Source: an uncultured Erysipelotrichaceae bacterium (GTDB lineage: Bacteria; Bacillota_I; Bacilli_A; RF39; UBA660). From it: a stretch of 11,304 nt of DNA. The stretch spans positions 1 to 11,304 of the forward strand of contig CADBLY010000078.1 of NCBI GenBank assembly GCA_902795725.1, given 5' to 3'. The position numbers were made by a program, and so were the translations under genes. Each line of letters begins with the position of its first letter. Position 1 is the first letter of the stretch. The notes beneath the pieces are model-generated. The model was not told the origin of the DNA. It did not search any database and saw only the letters and a program-made list of their open reading frames with translations. Positions 1-7,895 of this stretch are shown here, in pieces.

Positions 1-1
1 A

Positions 2-3000
2 AAAAGATTTTTAGAGTGGACTGGGGATTTACCAATGGTTGCTCATAATGCTAAGTTTGATATATCTTTTATTGAGAGTGCGATGAATAAGTATAACTTG
101 GGTGAGTTTAAGAATACTGTTATTGATACTTTAGAATTATCTCGTACAATGGATCAAGGATATGCTAGACATGGTTTATCATACTTGGTTAAAAGATACA
201 ATGTACCTTGGGAAGAAGATGCTCATCATAGAGCAGATTATGATGCTGAAGGTACGGGGTTAGTTTTTGCTAAAATGTTAGAAAAATTAAAGTCAATGAA
301 TTTTACAACGATAAAATCATTGGATAAATTAGTGTCAAAAGATGAAATATATAAATTTGGTAGAACTTATCACTTTAATGCTATTGCTTTAAATAAAAAG
401 GGTTTAAAGAATTTATTTGAGATAATATCTTTAGCTAATACGGTTTATATTCATAAGACACCACGAATACTTAGAAGTAAGTTAAATGAATTACGAGATG
501 GTTTATTAATTGGTAGTGGGTGCTACGAAGGGGAAGTGTTTAATTTAGCTCGTAGTAAAGATGGTGAAGAGTTAACTAATGTTATTAATTTTTATGATTA
601 TGTCGAGATACAACCTGTTGAAGTATATGATCATTTATTACAACTGGGTGATTTTAAGAGTAGAGAAGAATTAGAAGGCCATATTAGAAAGATTATTAAT
701 GCGACTAAAGAAGCTGGAAAAATGATTGTGGCTACAGGTGATGTTCATCACTTTGATAGGGAAGATAGAATATATAGAAAAATTATTGTTAATCAAAAAG
801 TTCCGGGTGGTGGAAGACATCCATTAGCTAAAAAGGATATTAAAGAAATACCATCTCAGCACTTTCGTACAACACGAGAAATGTTAGATGATTTTAGTTT
901 TTTAGGTGATGATTTAGCTTATGAATTAGTGGTTACTAATACTAATAAAATATTAGATATGGTTGAAGAAATTGAAGTTATACCAGATACTGGTGGAACA
1001 CCATTTTCTCCACGTGTTAAAAGTGATGATGGATTAAGTTATCTTGATTGTCCAAGAGTTGTAACTGACTTAGTTTATAATAAAGCTTTAGAATGGTATG
1101 GAAATCCTTTACCATATTCAATTGAAGAGAGAATTGCTACTGAATTATATGGCGATATTGTTTTAAATACAATAAAGAAACAACTTAGTAATTTAGAAGA
1201 TGATGAAAAACAAAAAGAAGCCTTTAAAAGGTTACATGATTTGATTCTTAGTGGATCAGATAATGTTAAAGAATTAGTTCGTAGTGAGTTGAAAAAGGAT
1301 AATCCTGAATTAAGTGATGAAGAGATTGAAATTAAATTAAAGAATTCATTAGGTGGGGTGATTGGTGCGGGATTTGATCCTATTTATCTAATTGCTCAAA
1401 GACTTGTTAAACGTTCTAATGATGAAGGGTTCTTAGTTGGATCTCGTGGTTCGGTTGGTTCTAGTTTTGTTGCTACTTTAATGGGTATTACGGAAGTTAA
1501 TCCATTATCGGCTCATTATAGGTGCGGTAAGTGTAAATTAAGTATTTTTGAAGATGAGAATAGTAATTCTTTAGGTGCAACATATTCATCTGGTTTTGAC
1601 TTACCGGATAAGGAGTGTCCTAACTGTCATATTCCGTTAATTAAAGATGGACAAGATATGCCGTTTGCTACCTTTTTAGGATTCAATGCTGATAAGGTAC
1701 CAGATATTGATCTTAATTTCTCAGATTTAAATCAAGCTAGTATACATGCTTATACTAAAGTATTGTTTGGTGAGAATAATGTGTATCGTGCTGGAACAAT
1801 AGGTACAGTGGCTGATAAAACGGCTTTTGGATTTGTTAAGGGTTACTGTGAAGATCATAATATTGTGATGAATACGGCTGAAGTGGAAAGATTAGCAAAA
1901 GGGTGTACTGGTGTTAAAAGAACAACAGGTCAACATCCTGGTGGCATTGTTGTTATTCCTGATTATATGGATTGTTTTGATTTCACACCATTTCAGTTTC
2001 CAGCAGAAGATGCAACTGCTGATTGGCGAACAACTCACTTTGATTATCACTCGATTGAAGAATGCGTTTTAAAATTAGACATTTTAGGTCACTCTGATCC
2101 AACGCAGTTGCGTTTAATAGGACTTCAATCTGGTACGGATATTATGAAGGTACCACTTGATGATAAGGATACAATGAGTATTTTTACATCAACGAAAGCT
2201 TTAGGTGTAACAAAGGAACAAATAATGTGTAATACAGGTACTTTAGGAATACCTGAGTTTGGAACACCTTTTACTATTAAGTTGGTTGAAGATACGAAGC
2301 CAACAACGTTTGCTGAATTAATTAAAATATCTGGTTTATCACACGGAACCGATGTATGGCTTGGTAATGCTCAAGAATTAATTCAGAATAATGTTGTACC
2401 ATTTAAAGAGACAATAGGTTGTCGTGATGATATTATGGTATATTTAATGTATAAGGGAGTAGAACCAATTAAAGCATTTAAAATAATGGAGTTTGTTCGT
2501 AAAGGAAGAGCATCAAAACAACCTGATTTGTGGTTAGAGCATGTAAAAACGATGAAGGATGCTAATATTCCAGAATGGTTTATTGGTTCATGTCAGAAGA
2601 TTAAGTATATGTTCCCAAAAGCTCATGCTGCAGCTTATGTTATAAGTGCTTTTAGGATTGCTTGGTACAAAGTTCATATGCCTGTATACTTTTATGCTTC
2701 TTGGTTATCTAGTAAGGCAACAGATGTAGATGTTATTAGTATGACTAAAGGTTATGATGGAATCAAAGAACGTATTATTGATATTCAAAATAAAGGATAT
2801 GAAGCAACTAATAAAGAGAATGGACAACTTGAAAGTTTAAAGGTGGCTTTAGAAGCTACTGCTCGTGGAATTAAATTTTTAAAAGTTGATTTATATGAGA
2901 GTGAAGCGACTATTTGGAAGGTTAAAAATGATACGGAGATATATCCGCCATTTTCATCGATTGATGGACTTGGAGATACGGTTGCTAAAAATATTGTACG

Positions 3001-3139
3001 TGAAAGAGAAAAGAGAGCTTTCTTGAGTGTTGAAGAAGTTCAGAAGCGTGCTAAAGTATCACAAACATTAATTGATAATATGCGTAATATGGGTATTTTT
3101 GATGGAATGGAAGAATCTAATCAATTAAGTTTATTTTAA
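2..3139 (+). CDS. polC: DNA polymerase III alpha subunit, PolC type (5'-truncated by the window edge)
   Basis: This is the replicative DNA polymerase of low-GC Gram-positive bacteria, with built-in 3'-5' proofreading. The frame is open from base 2, so the ATG at 35 is internal. About 1046 codons are visible; family members have about 1430, so roughly the first 400 or more (N-terminal region, start of the exonuclease) lie upstream. Numbering from the ATG at 35: exonuclease motif HNAKFD (4-9) and the ExoIII-type HHRADYD (64-70) indicate active proofreading. The second half of the PHP domain follows (about 95-330). The PolC-specific zinc site is Cys497/Cys500 and Cys528/Cys531. Catalytic aspartates lie in PDIDLNF (Asp557, Asp559) and KLDILGH (Asp682). 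Helix-hairpin-helix-like segments are near the end. The protein ends in QLSLF, a canonical beta-clamp binding peptide. No frameshift is seen. A terminator follows directly, so it is transcriptionally separate from the next gene. Confidence 0.98.
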   Translation, partial: KRFLEWTGDLPMVAHNAKFDISFIESAMNKYNLGEFKNTVIDTLELSRTMDQGYARHGLSYLVKRYNVPWEEDAHHRADYDAEGTGLVFAKMLEKLKSMNFTTIKSLDKLVSKDEIYKFGRTYHFNAIALNKKGLKNLFEIISLANTVYIHKTPRILRSKLNELRDGLLIGSGCYEGEVFNLARSKDGEELTNVINFYDYVEIQPVEVYDHLLQLGDFKSREELEGHIRKIINATKEAGKMIVATGDVHHFDREDRIYRKIIVNQKVPGGGRHPLAKKDIKEIPSQHFRTTREMLDDFSFLGDDLAYELVVTNTNKILDMVEEIEVIPDTGGTPFSPRVKSDDGLSYLDCPRVVTDLVYNKALEWYGNPLPYSIEERIATELYGDIVLNTIKKQLSNLEDDEKQKEAFKRLHDLILSGSDNVKELVRSELKKDNPELSDEEIEIKLKNSLGGVIGAGFDPIYLIAQRLVKRSNDEGFLVGSRGSVGSSFVATLMGITEVNPLSAHYRCGKCKLSIFEDENSNSLGATYSSGFDLPDKECPNCHIPLIKDGQDMPFATFLGFNADKVPDIDLNFSDLNQASIHAYTKVLFGENNVYRAGTIGTVADKTAFGFVKGYCEDHNIVMNTAEVERLAKGCTGVKRTTGQHPGGIVVIPDYMDCFDFTPFQFPAEDATADWRTTHFDYHSIEECVLKLDILGHSDPTQLRLIGLQSGTDIMKVPLDDKDTMSIFTSTKALGVTKEQIMCNTGTLGIPEFGTPFTIKLVEDTKPTTFAELIKISGLSHGTDVWLGNAQELIQNNVVPFKETIGCRDDIMVYLMYKGVEPIKAFKIMEFVRKGRASKQPDLWLEHVKTMKDANIPEWFIGSCQKIKYMFPKAHAAAYVISAFRIAWYKVHMPVYFYASWLSSKATDVDVISMTKGYDGIKERIIDIQNKGYEATNKENGQLESLKVALEATARGIKFLKVDLYESEATIWKVKNDTEIYPPFSSIDGLGDTVAKNIVREREKRAFLSVEEVQKRAKVSQTLIDNMRNMGIFDGMEESNQLSLF

Positions 3140-3162
3140 GCAAATTTTTATTTGCTTTTTTT
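3139..3162 (+). terminator. Rho-independent terminator of polC
   Basis: The hairpin GCAAAT (3140-3145), loop TTTT, ATTTGC (3150-3155) is extended by A3139-T3156 and runs into seven T (3156-3162). It begins at the last base of the polC stop codon. Confidence 0.88.
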
Positions 3163-3285
3163 GGTTTGTATTTTTTTAATTATTGCAGTCTTTTTTTTGC
3201 ATGGTGAATTTTTTTTAATTTTTTTCTCTAAAAAAAAAGGAAATTGAAAAGTTTTAGATAATAATATAAGTAGGAGGGAAAGAAA

Positions 3286-5085
3286 ATGAAAAAAATTTTA
3301 TTTTTAATTATATTGAGTATAATAGGGGTTATGGTTGTTTATGGTGCGGATTATAGAGATTACTTTTATTATGATACAAAGGTGCCTAATATGTACATTA
3401 CAAAAGTAAAAGGTGATCAATTAAAAAATGGAGCGCCATTTCTTCTTCATAAATCTGATGGTACAATTGTTTATTGTATTGAACCATTTGATTATGTAAC
3501 TGATACTGCTTATGATGGTTATATTGGTTTTAATTCTTTGTTTGGCGTTTCTATGAATCAAATCAATCGTATGAATTTAGTAGCTCGTTATGGATATGGT
3601 TATGGTAATCATACTGATTTGAAGTGGTATGGAGTAACACAATATTTAGTTTGGCAAGCGTTGGGTTTAGATGATATTTATTTTACTGATTCTTATTATG
3701 GTAATCGTATTACAGCATATACACCAGAAATAAATGAAATTAATCAGATGGTTAATACTTATAATACTTTACCTAGTTTTAGTGGTAATACTTATAATTT
3801 TAGTGTGAAGACAAGCTATAGTATTGAAGATACTAAAGGGGTTTTAAAATATTTTGATATTAGTACCAATAGTGAAGATATTAATGTTACTGTTATTAAT
3901 AATACTTTAAATATTAAAACTTATAAAGAGGGAAGATATACAGTAACATTTACAAAAAAAGATAATAGTCATAATTATGAGTTATATTATAATTCTAATG
4001 GGCAGAATCTTATTTTTCCTGGTAAAATTGATGATTTAAAAACTACAATAACTATTAATGTACATAAAGGTAAAATAGAAATTAATAAGCATGATTTAGA
4101 AATGGACAAGCCTTATAAAAATACAACTTTTAAAGATTCTGTTTATGGTTTATATAAAGCTGGAGTTGATAGTTTAGTTGATACTTTATCTTTAGATAAT
4201 GATGGTAAGGGTAAATTTGATGATCTACAACTGACGGATTATTATGTAAAAGAGATAGTACCACCTATTGGATATGAATTAGATGATACTAAGTATTATG
4301 TTTCATTGTCGTTAAAAAATAAAGATAAAATTGTGGATGTATATGATGAAGTTATTAAAAAGGAAATATTAATAACTAAGTATTATGGTAATAAGATTAG
4401 TAATAATTATAATTTTGAAGCGGATGTTTTATTTGAGCTTTATGATAATGATGAATTGATTAATAGTGTGAGAACTAATAAAGATGGTAATATTAATTTG
4501 TCATTACCATATGGTAAATATACTTTAAGACAGGTAACAACAAAAGATGGTTATACAAAGAATGATGATATAAAAATAGTAGTATCAGATAGTAAACCTA
4601 TAATATACGATTTATATGATTATGAAATAGTTAGATATGGTAGTGTTAATTTAACTAAAAAAGGTAGGGATGGGACACTTTTAGATGGTGTTTTATATGA
4701 AGTTTATGCTAGTGAAGATATTATGTCTAAGGATGGATATATTTATTATAAAAAGAATGAGCTGATTGATAGATTATTAACTATTAATGGACAAGCTTTT
4801 ACTAATTTATATTATGGTAAATATTATTTAAAGGAAATTAAAACGGTGGATGGTTATGTTTTAAATAGTGATAAATATTATTTTGATGTGTTTGATAAGG
4901 AGATATCTTTAAGCTTATTTAATGATAAAATAATTGAAATTCCAAAGATAAATAATAATTATGTAAGTGTGCCTGATACTTTTAAAAATGATATTGATTA
5001 TTTAGAAACGTTTGGTGTATTATTAGTTTTATTGGGTTATTGTGTGGGATTATATGCTTATAAAAAGATTGTTGGTATTTATTAG
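3286..5085 (+). CDS. Sortase-anchored surface adhesin/pilin with thioester domain and three Cna-B-like domains
   Basis: A secreted, cell-wall-anchored protein of 599 aa. An AGGAGGG site at 3272-3278, seven bases upstream, fixes the start. Residues 1-21 form a signal peptide (MKK, hydrophobic stretch, VYGA). The N-terminal region resembles a Gram-positive thioester domain: Cys64 in YCIEP and Gln119 in the TQYLVW motif are the expected Cys-Gln pair, which in this family reacts covalently with host amines. Three SpaA/Cna-B-like domains follow at about 258-356, 358-447 and 449-548. The third has Lys458, Glu517 and Asn546, as needed for an isopeptide bond. The first has Lys268, Glu323 and probably Asp354. 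The second has Gln416 in the Glu position. The C-terminus is a sorting signal: VPDTF (562-566), a hydrophobic helix (about 574-592), and a short tail containing KK. The sortase gene overlaps its 3' end. The ligand cannot be predicted. Pilus backbone versus single adhesin is undecided; the N-terminal thioester domain favours a tip or monomeric adhesin. Confidence 0.85.
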   Translation: MKKILFLIILSIIGVMVVYGADYRDYFYYDTKVPNMYITKVKGDQLKNGAPFLLHKSDGTIVYCIEPFDYVTDTAYDGYIGFNSLFGVSMNQINRMNLVARYGYGYGNHTDLKWYGVTQYLVWQALGLDDIYFTDSYYGNRITAYTPEINEINQMVNTYNTLPSFSGNTYNFSVKTSYSIEDTKGVLKYFDISTNSEDINVTVINNTLNIKTYKEGRYTVTFTKKDNSHNYELYYNSNGQNLIFPGKIDDLKTTITINVHKGKIEINKHDLEMDKPYKNTTFKDSVYGLYKAGVDSLVDTLSLDNDGKGKFDDLQLTDYYVKEIVPPIGYELDDTKYYVSLSLKNKDKIVDVYDEVIKKEILITKYYGNKISNNYNFEADVLFELYDNDELINSVRTNKDGNINLSLPYGKYTLRQVTTKDGYTKNDDIKIVVSDSKPIIYDLYDYEIVRYGSVNLTKKGRDGTLLDGVLYEVYASEDIMSKDGYIYYKKNELIDRLLTINGQAFTNLYYGKYYLKEIKTVDGYVLNSDKYYFDVFDKEISLSLFNDKIIEIPKINNNYVSVPDTFKNDIDYLETFGVLLVLLGYCVGLYAYKKIVGIY

Positions 5086-5524
5086 TATTATTTTGATTAT
5101 TTTGGGGGTGGGTGTTACTTTAACATCAACAAGTATTAATTTGTTTATACAAAATAAAAAGTATCATGGAATAGTAAATTATTTAAAGAATAAAAAAAGC
5201 GAATATAAATATGTTATAGAGATACCTAGTATAAATTTAAAGCAAGGTATAGGTAGTGATTTAAATCAGGATTTGGTTATGGCAAATAATAATACTATAG
5301 CTGGTCATAGTGGTTATTGTAAAGTTTGTTATTTCAATAAATTAGATAAATTAAAGATTGGGGATATAGTATACTTTTATAAACCAGATAAAGAAATATA
5401 TTATGTTAGTAATAAATATATTTATGATAAGAATAAAGTTGTAATAAATAATGAGTTAAATTTAGTTACTTGTTTAAAGGAAGATAAAAATAAGCGTTTA
5501 GTTGTTGGCTTAACAAAGAATTAG
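5054..5524 (+). CDS. Small membrane-anchored sortase (transpeptidase)
   Basis: A cysteine transpeptidase that should cut the sorting signal of the preceding surface protein and attach it to the cell wall or to another subunit. With the ATG at 5054 it has 156 aa; a GTG at 5042 in the same frame would add four residues. Residues 1 to about 30 form one membrane anchor. The catalytic triad is visible: His85 in AGHSG, Cys140 in LVTCL, Arg148 in KRLVV. The IPSINLK segment before the core is the usual first strand. At about 156 aa it is shorter than the typical 190-250; the segment between the first strand and the catalytic His is reduced. It has a CKVC pair just after the His motif. The gene overlaps the adhesin by 32 bp and has only a weak ribosome binding site (GTGGGAT), so translation is probably coupled. 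I cannot assign a sortase class with certainty. Confidence 0.88.
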   Translation: MLIKRLLVFISIILIILGVGVTLTSTSINLFIQNKKYHGIVNYLKNKKSEYKYVIEIPSINLKQGIGSDLNQDLVMANNNTIAGHSGYCKVCYFNKLDKLKIGDIVYFYKPDKEIYYVSNKYIYDKNKVVINNELNLVTCLKEDKNKRLVVGLTKN

Positions 5525-5584
5525 TTTATTATTTATAGTAAAAAAATGATTATTAAATGCATAAAATATATTGATTTAATTGAT

Positions 5585-5613
5585 TTGACAACGTTTCTTA
5601 AATTTGTTATAAT
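5585..5613 (+). promoter_or_regulatory. Consensus sigma-A promoter for the OLE RNA
   Basis: A perfect -35 TTGACA (5585-5590) and perfect -10 TATAAT (5608-5613) are separated by exactly 17 bp. AT-rich sequence lies upstream. The expected transcription start is around 5619-5621, exactly where the gene-free, structured stretch begins. This is the strongest promoter in the window by match to consensus. Confidence 0.9.
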
Positions 5614-5619
5614 TTTATC

Positions 5620-6230
5620 TGTGATGGCGCATTATTCTAGTCAATTACATTTATTATGAAGACGGGATTAAACAACCGTACATTAGCACATCTGTGAAGC
5701 TTTTGGTGCTTGCTTCTTACGCCCAGTTTGGGGTGAGTGCTGGAAGATTAGAGTGTTGGGAGAACGTAATGGCATACGATTCCGACCCACCACTTGTGGA
5801 GACCTATTATTGTGTCTGGCCTATACGAACAATCTGACGGACTGGGTACGAAATAGGATTAAACCTATTTGTGGCGAAAGTTATGAATAGTGTAGCTTGC
5901 CTTGAGTGGGTAATGGGGATTAGTGATCAGCTTTTATTACCTTAGCTAAGTAATTTAGGTATTGCACTATGAAACATTATTTGCAAAAAAGACTAATAAT
6001 AAATGATTGGTGAGGAAAGCTCCTAGAGTGTCGTTAGTATGGGATTACGGTACGTACTAAGTGGTAATCAAGTCATATATTTGGAAACGATATATCATTA
6101 TCTTTAAAGGGGAACCGCAAACTGGTAACGGGATGTAGATAATGGGGAAATCCAACTTGACCTATGACGTAAAGTTAATCATATTAATAGCCATAAAGTA
6201 TTAAAGGGGGACTAGTTAGGTCCTTTTTTT
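5620..6230 (+). ncRNA. ole: OLE RNA (ornate, large, extremophilic noncoding RNA)
   Basis: A roughly 610-nt stretch with no long open frame, visibly richer in G+C than the flanking genes, framed by a consensus promoter and a terminator. OLE RNAs are about 600 nt and usually lie just upstream of the gene for their membrane partner OapA; that arrangement is seen here. In Bacillus halodurans the complex sits at the membrane, and its loss causes sensitivity to cold, short-chain alcohols and magnesium. Visible helices: AAATAGG/CCTATTT (5851-5857/5864-5870); ATAGTG/CACTAT (5887-5892/5965-5970) enclosing GGTAAT/ATTACC (5909-5914/5936-5941) or a competing ACCT/AGGT (5939-5942/5957-5960); ATATAT/ATATAT (6075-6080/6090-6095); and CATTATCT/AGATAATG (6096-6103/6137-6144). 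The assignment rests on size, boundaries, structure and the neighbouring gene, not on an alignment. GOLLD, ROOL, RNase P or a group II intron fit less well. Confidence 0.82.
6203..6230 (+). terminator. Terminator-like hairpin at the 3' end of the OLE RNA
   Basis: GGAC (6209-6212) pairs with GTCC (6220-6223) around a 7-nt loop. The stem extends through three G-U pairs and three A-U pairs (6203-6208 with 6224-6229) into a T-tract (6224-6230). A second T-run (6233-6238) follows. The Watson-Crick core is only 4 bp, so termination is probably incomplete. No other promoter is evident before the next gene, which begins 20 nt downstream. Confidence 0.6.
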
Positions 6231-6250
6231 GCTTTTTTGGAGGGATATAA

Positions 6251-6775
6251 TTGAAAGTTGATTATAAATGGATTATTAAAATAGTTTTGGTTACACTTAT
6301 AACTTCAGCATTGTTTACTCTTGTTTCAGAGACTGCTATACCACATGTTAATATTGTTTTTGGTATTATTTTAACTTTGTTGATTATTTTTATTGGTGTT
6401 TTATTTGATATGATTGGGGTTGCTGTAACAAAATCTTCTGAAGCACCGTTTCATGCAATGGCAACTAAAAAAATAAAAGGTTCAAAGATATCTTTATGGT
6501 TAATTAAAAATGCAGAAAAAGTATCTAGTTTTTGTTGTGATGTTATTGGTGATATATGTGGTATTATATCGGGTTCTACGGGTGCAGCTATTTCACTTGC
6601 TATTAGTAGTAAGTTTAATATAAGTTTGCTTGTAGTTATTATTTTTGTTATGTCTATTATTTCTTCTTTAACGATAGGTGGGAAGGCTTTAGAAAAAGGT
6701 ATTGCTATAAAAAGAAGTGAATCGATTGTTAAAGTAGTAGCTGATATATTATCTATATTTAAAAGAGAAAAATAA
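6251..6775 (+). CDS. oapA: OLE-associated membrane protein OapA
   Basis: A small integral membrane protein, 174 aa, likely the partner that holds the OLE RNA at the cytoplasmic membrane. The start is TTG: a stop codon (6248-6250) lies directly before it in frame, the next in-frame ATG is at codon 54 inside a membrane helix, and GGAGGG (6239-6244) sits six bases upstream. Four hydrophobic segments are visible at about 8-26, 33-58, 101-119 and 123-143, with a polar, basic stretch (about 61-95) between the second and third. Asp97 and Asp101 form a DxxxD motif, which I recall as conserved and functionally important in OapA. The C-terminal tail is basic and amphipathic. The gene follows the OLE RNA terminator and probably depends on readthrough from the RNA promoter. 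Without the RNA it would be an unnamed membrane protein; the combination makes the identification. Confidence 0.82.
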   Translation: MKVDYKWIIKIVLVTLITSALFTLVSETAIPHVNIVFGIILTLLIIFIGVLFDMIGVAVTKSSEAPFHAMATKKIKGSKISLWLIKNAEKVSSFCCDVIGDICGIISGSTGAAISLAISSKFNISLLVVIIFVMSIISSLTIGGKALEKGIAIKRSESIVKVVADILSIFKREK

Positions 6776-6776
6776 C

Positions 6777-6806
6777 TTGTATTTGATATTTATAGTATGA
6801 TATAAT
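6777..6806 (+). promoter_or_regulatory. Extended -10 promoter of the sugar-transferase/rml operon
   Basis: The -10 TATAAT (6801-6806) is preceded by TG one base upstream (6798-6799), an extended -10 element. The -35 TTGTAT (6777-6782) lies 18 bp upstream. The start would be about 6813, some 24 nt before the first gene, which has AGGAG at 6827-6831. Confidence 0.78.
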
Positions 6807-6836
6807 GTAATTGTAAGAAATGAAGTAGGAGATAGT

Positions 6837-7895
6837 ATGAATTTAGCGAAAATATTTTTAATTGTAATGATAACATTTTCATTTGTATTATTATTTATGC
6901 CAATTGTAATACAAATTGCTCATCATATAGGAGCGTTAGATATACCTAATGAGCGAAAAATACATAAAAAACCAATACCTAGATTAGGTGGGTTGGGTAT
7001 ATATTCTGGTTTTTTGTTAGGTTATTTATTATTTGGACAAATGACTTATATGATGAATGCTATATTGATTGGTAGTTTTGTAATAATTATAACAGGAATT
7101 ATTGATGATATAAAATCAATTAAGGCTTATCAAAAATTATTATGTCAATTCATAGCAGCGCTTATTGTTGTTTTATATGGTGGAATACTTTTAAATGATA
7201 TTAATTTCTTTGGTATATATATAAATTTTGGCTATTTAGCTTATCCTTTAACTATTTTATTTATTTTAGGATGTATTAACTGTATGAATTTAATAGATGG
7301 ATTGGATGGGTTAGCTGGGGGAATATCTGCTATATTTTTCTTATTTATTGGAATTATCGCTTATTTTCAAGGGAAAATGGGTATTAATTATGAACTTGCT
7401 ATAACTTTAACTTTTATTATGTTTGGTTCGACATGTGGTTTTTTATTTCATAATTTCTATCCTGCTAAAATCTTTATGGGTGATTCTGGATCGATGTTTA
7501 TGGGATTTATTATATCCATAATAACTATTTTGGGATTTAAAAGTGTGATGATGTCTAGTTTAGCTATACCGCTTTTTATTCTCGTTGTTCCAATACTTGA
7601 TACAGCATTTGCTATTGTCAGAAGAAAACTCAAGGGTGAAAATATTATGAATACACCTGATAGAAGTCATATTCATCATCAGTTTTTAAGGCAAAATTTT
7701 ACTCAAAGACAAACAGTTTTAATGATATATACTATTACTTTTATGTTTTCTTTTGCATCTTTAATATTTACTCTTATTGATCAAAAATTAGGAATGATTA
7801 TCTATGGATTTCTGATGATTATATTTATAGTATTAGTGTTTAAAACAGATATCATATTTGAAAAAAATGGTAGGGGAAAGGAGGATAAAAAATGA
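6837..7895 (+). CDS. Polyprenyl-phosphate N-acetylhexosamine-1-phosphate transferase (WecA/TagO family)
   Basis: This membrane enzyme transfers a sugar-1-phosphate, usually GlcNAc-1-P from UDP-GlcNAc, to undecaprenyl phosphate. That is the first committed step of teichoic acid or wall polysaccharide synthesis. The 352-aa length is usual for the family and hydrophobic helices run throughout. Family motifs: the [17 protein letters not shown] segment (36-52), the aspartate pair Asp90-Asp91, [12 protein letters not shown] (151-162), MGDSGS (214-219), PILDT (252-256) and the histidine motif SHIHH (277-281), which separates this family from MraY (peptidoglycan lipid I synthesis). It is the first gene of the operon and overlaps rmlA by 4 bp (ATGA). 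Linkage to dTDP-rhamnose genes suggests a rhamnose-containing wall polymer. Sugar specificity (GlcNAc, GalNAc or other) cannot be read from sequence, so I leave the symbol blank (tagO/wecA-like). Confidence 0.92.
   Translation: MNLAKIFLIVMITFSFVLLFMPIVIQIAHHIGALDIPNERKIHKKPIPRLGGLGIYSGFLLGYLLFGQMTYMMNAILIGSFVIIITGIIDDIKSIKAYQKLLCQFIAALIVVLYGGILLNDINFFGIYINFGYLAYPLTILFILGCINCMNLIDGLDGLAGGISAIFFLFIGIIAYFQGKMGINYELAITLTFIMFGSTCGFLFHNFYPAKIFMGDSGSMFMGFIISIITILGFKSVMMSSLAIPLFILVVPILDTAFAIVRRKLKGENIMNTPDRSHIHHQFLRQNFTQRQTVLMIYTITFMFSFASLIFTLIDQKLGMIIYGFLMIIFIVLVFKTDIIFEKNGRGKEDKK

Noticed and set aside
5042..5053. GTG start for the sortase at 5042
   Set aside because: It would add only four residues. 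The ATG at 5054 has comparable spacing to the weak purine stretch and gives a standard MLIKR start. It remains possible.
5620..6230. The structured RNA region as RNase P RNA, because of a GAGGAAAG segment near 6012
   Set aside because: RNase P RNA is about 350-400 nt and its paired P4 sequences are not evident. The stretch is about 610 nt and directly precedes an OapA-like gene.
5525..6250. Group II intron, or GOLLD/ROOL-type large RNA
   Set aside because: No domain V-like hairpin, no reverse transcriptase, and no tRNA or phage genes nearby. The membrane-protein gene just downstream fits OLE better.
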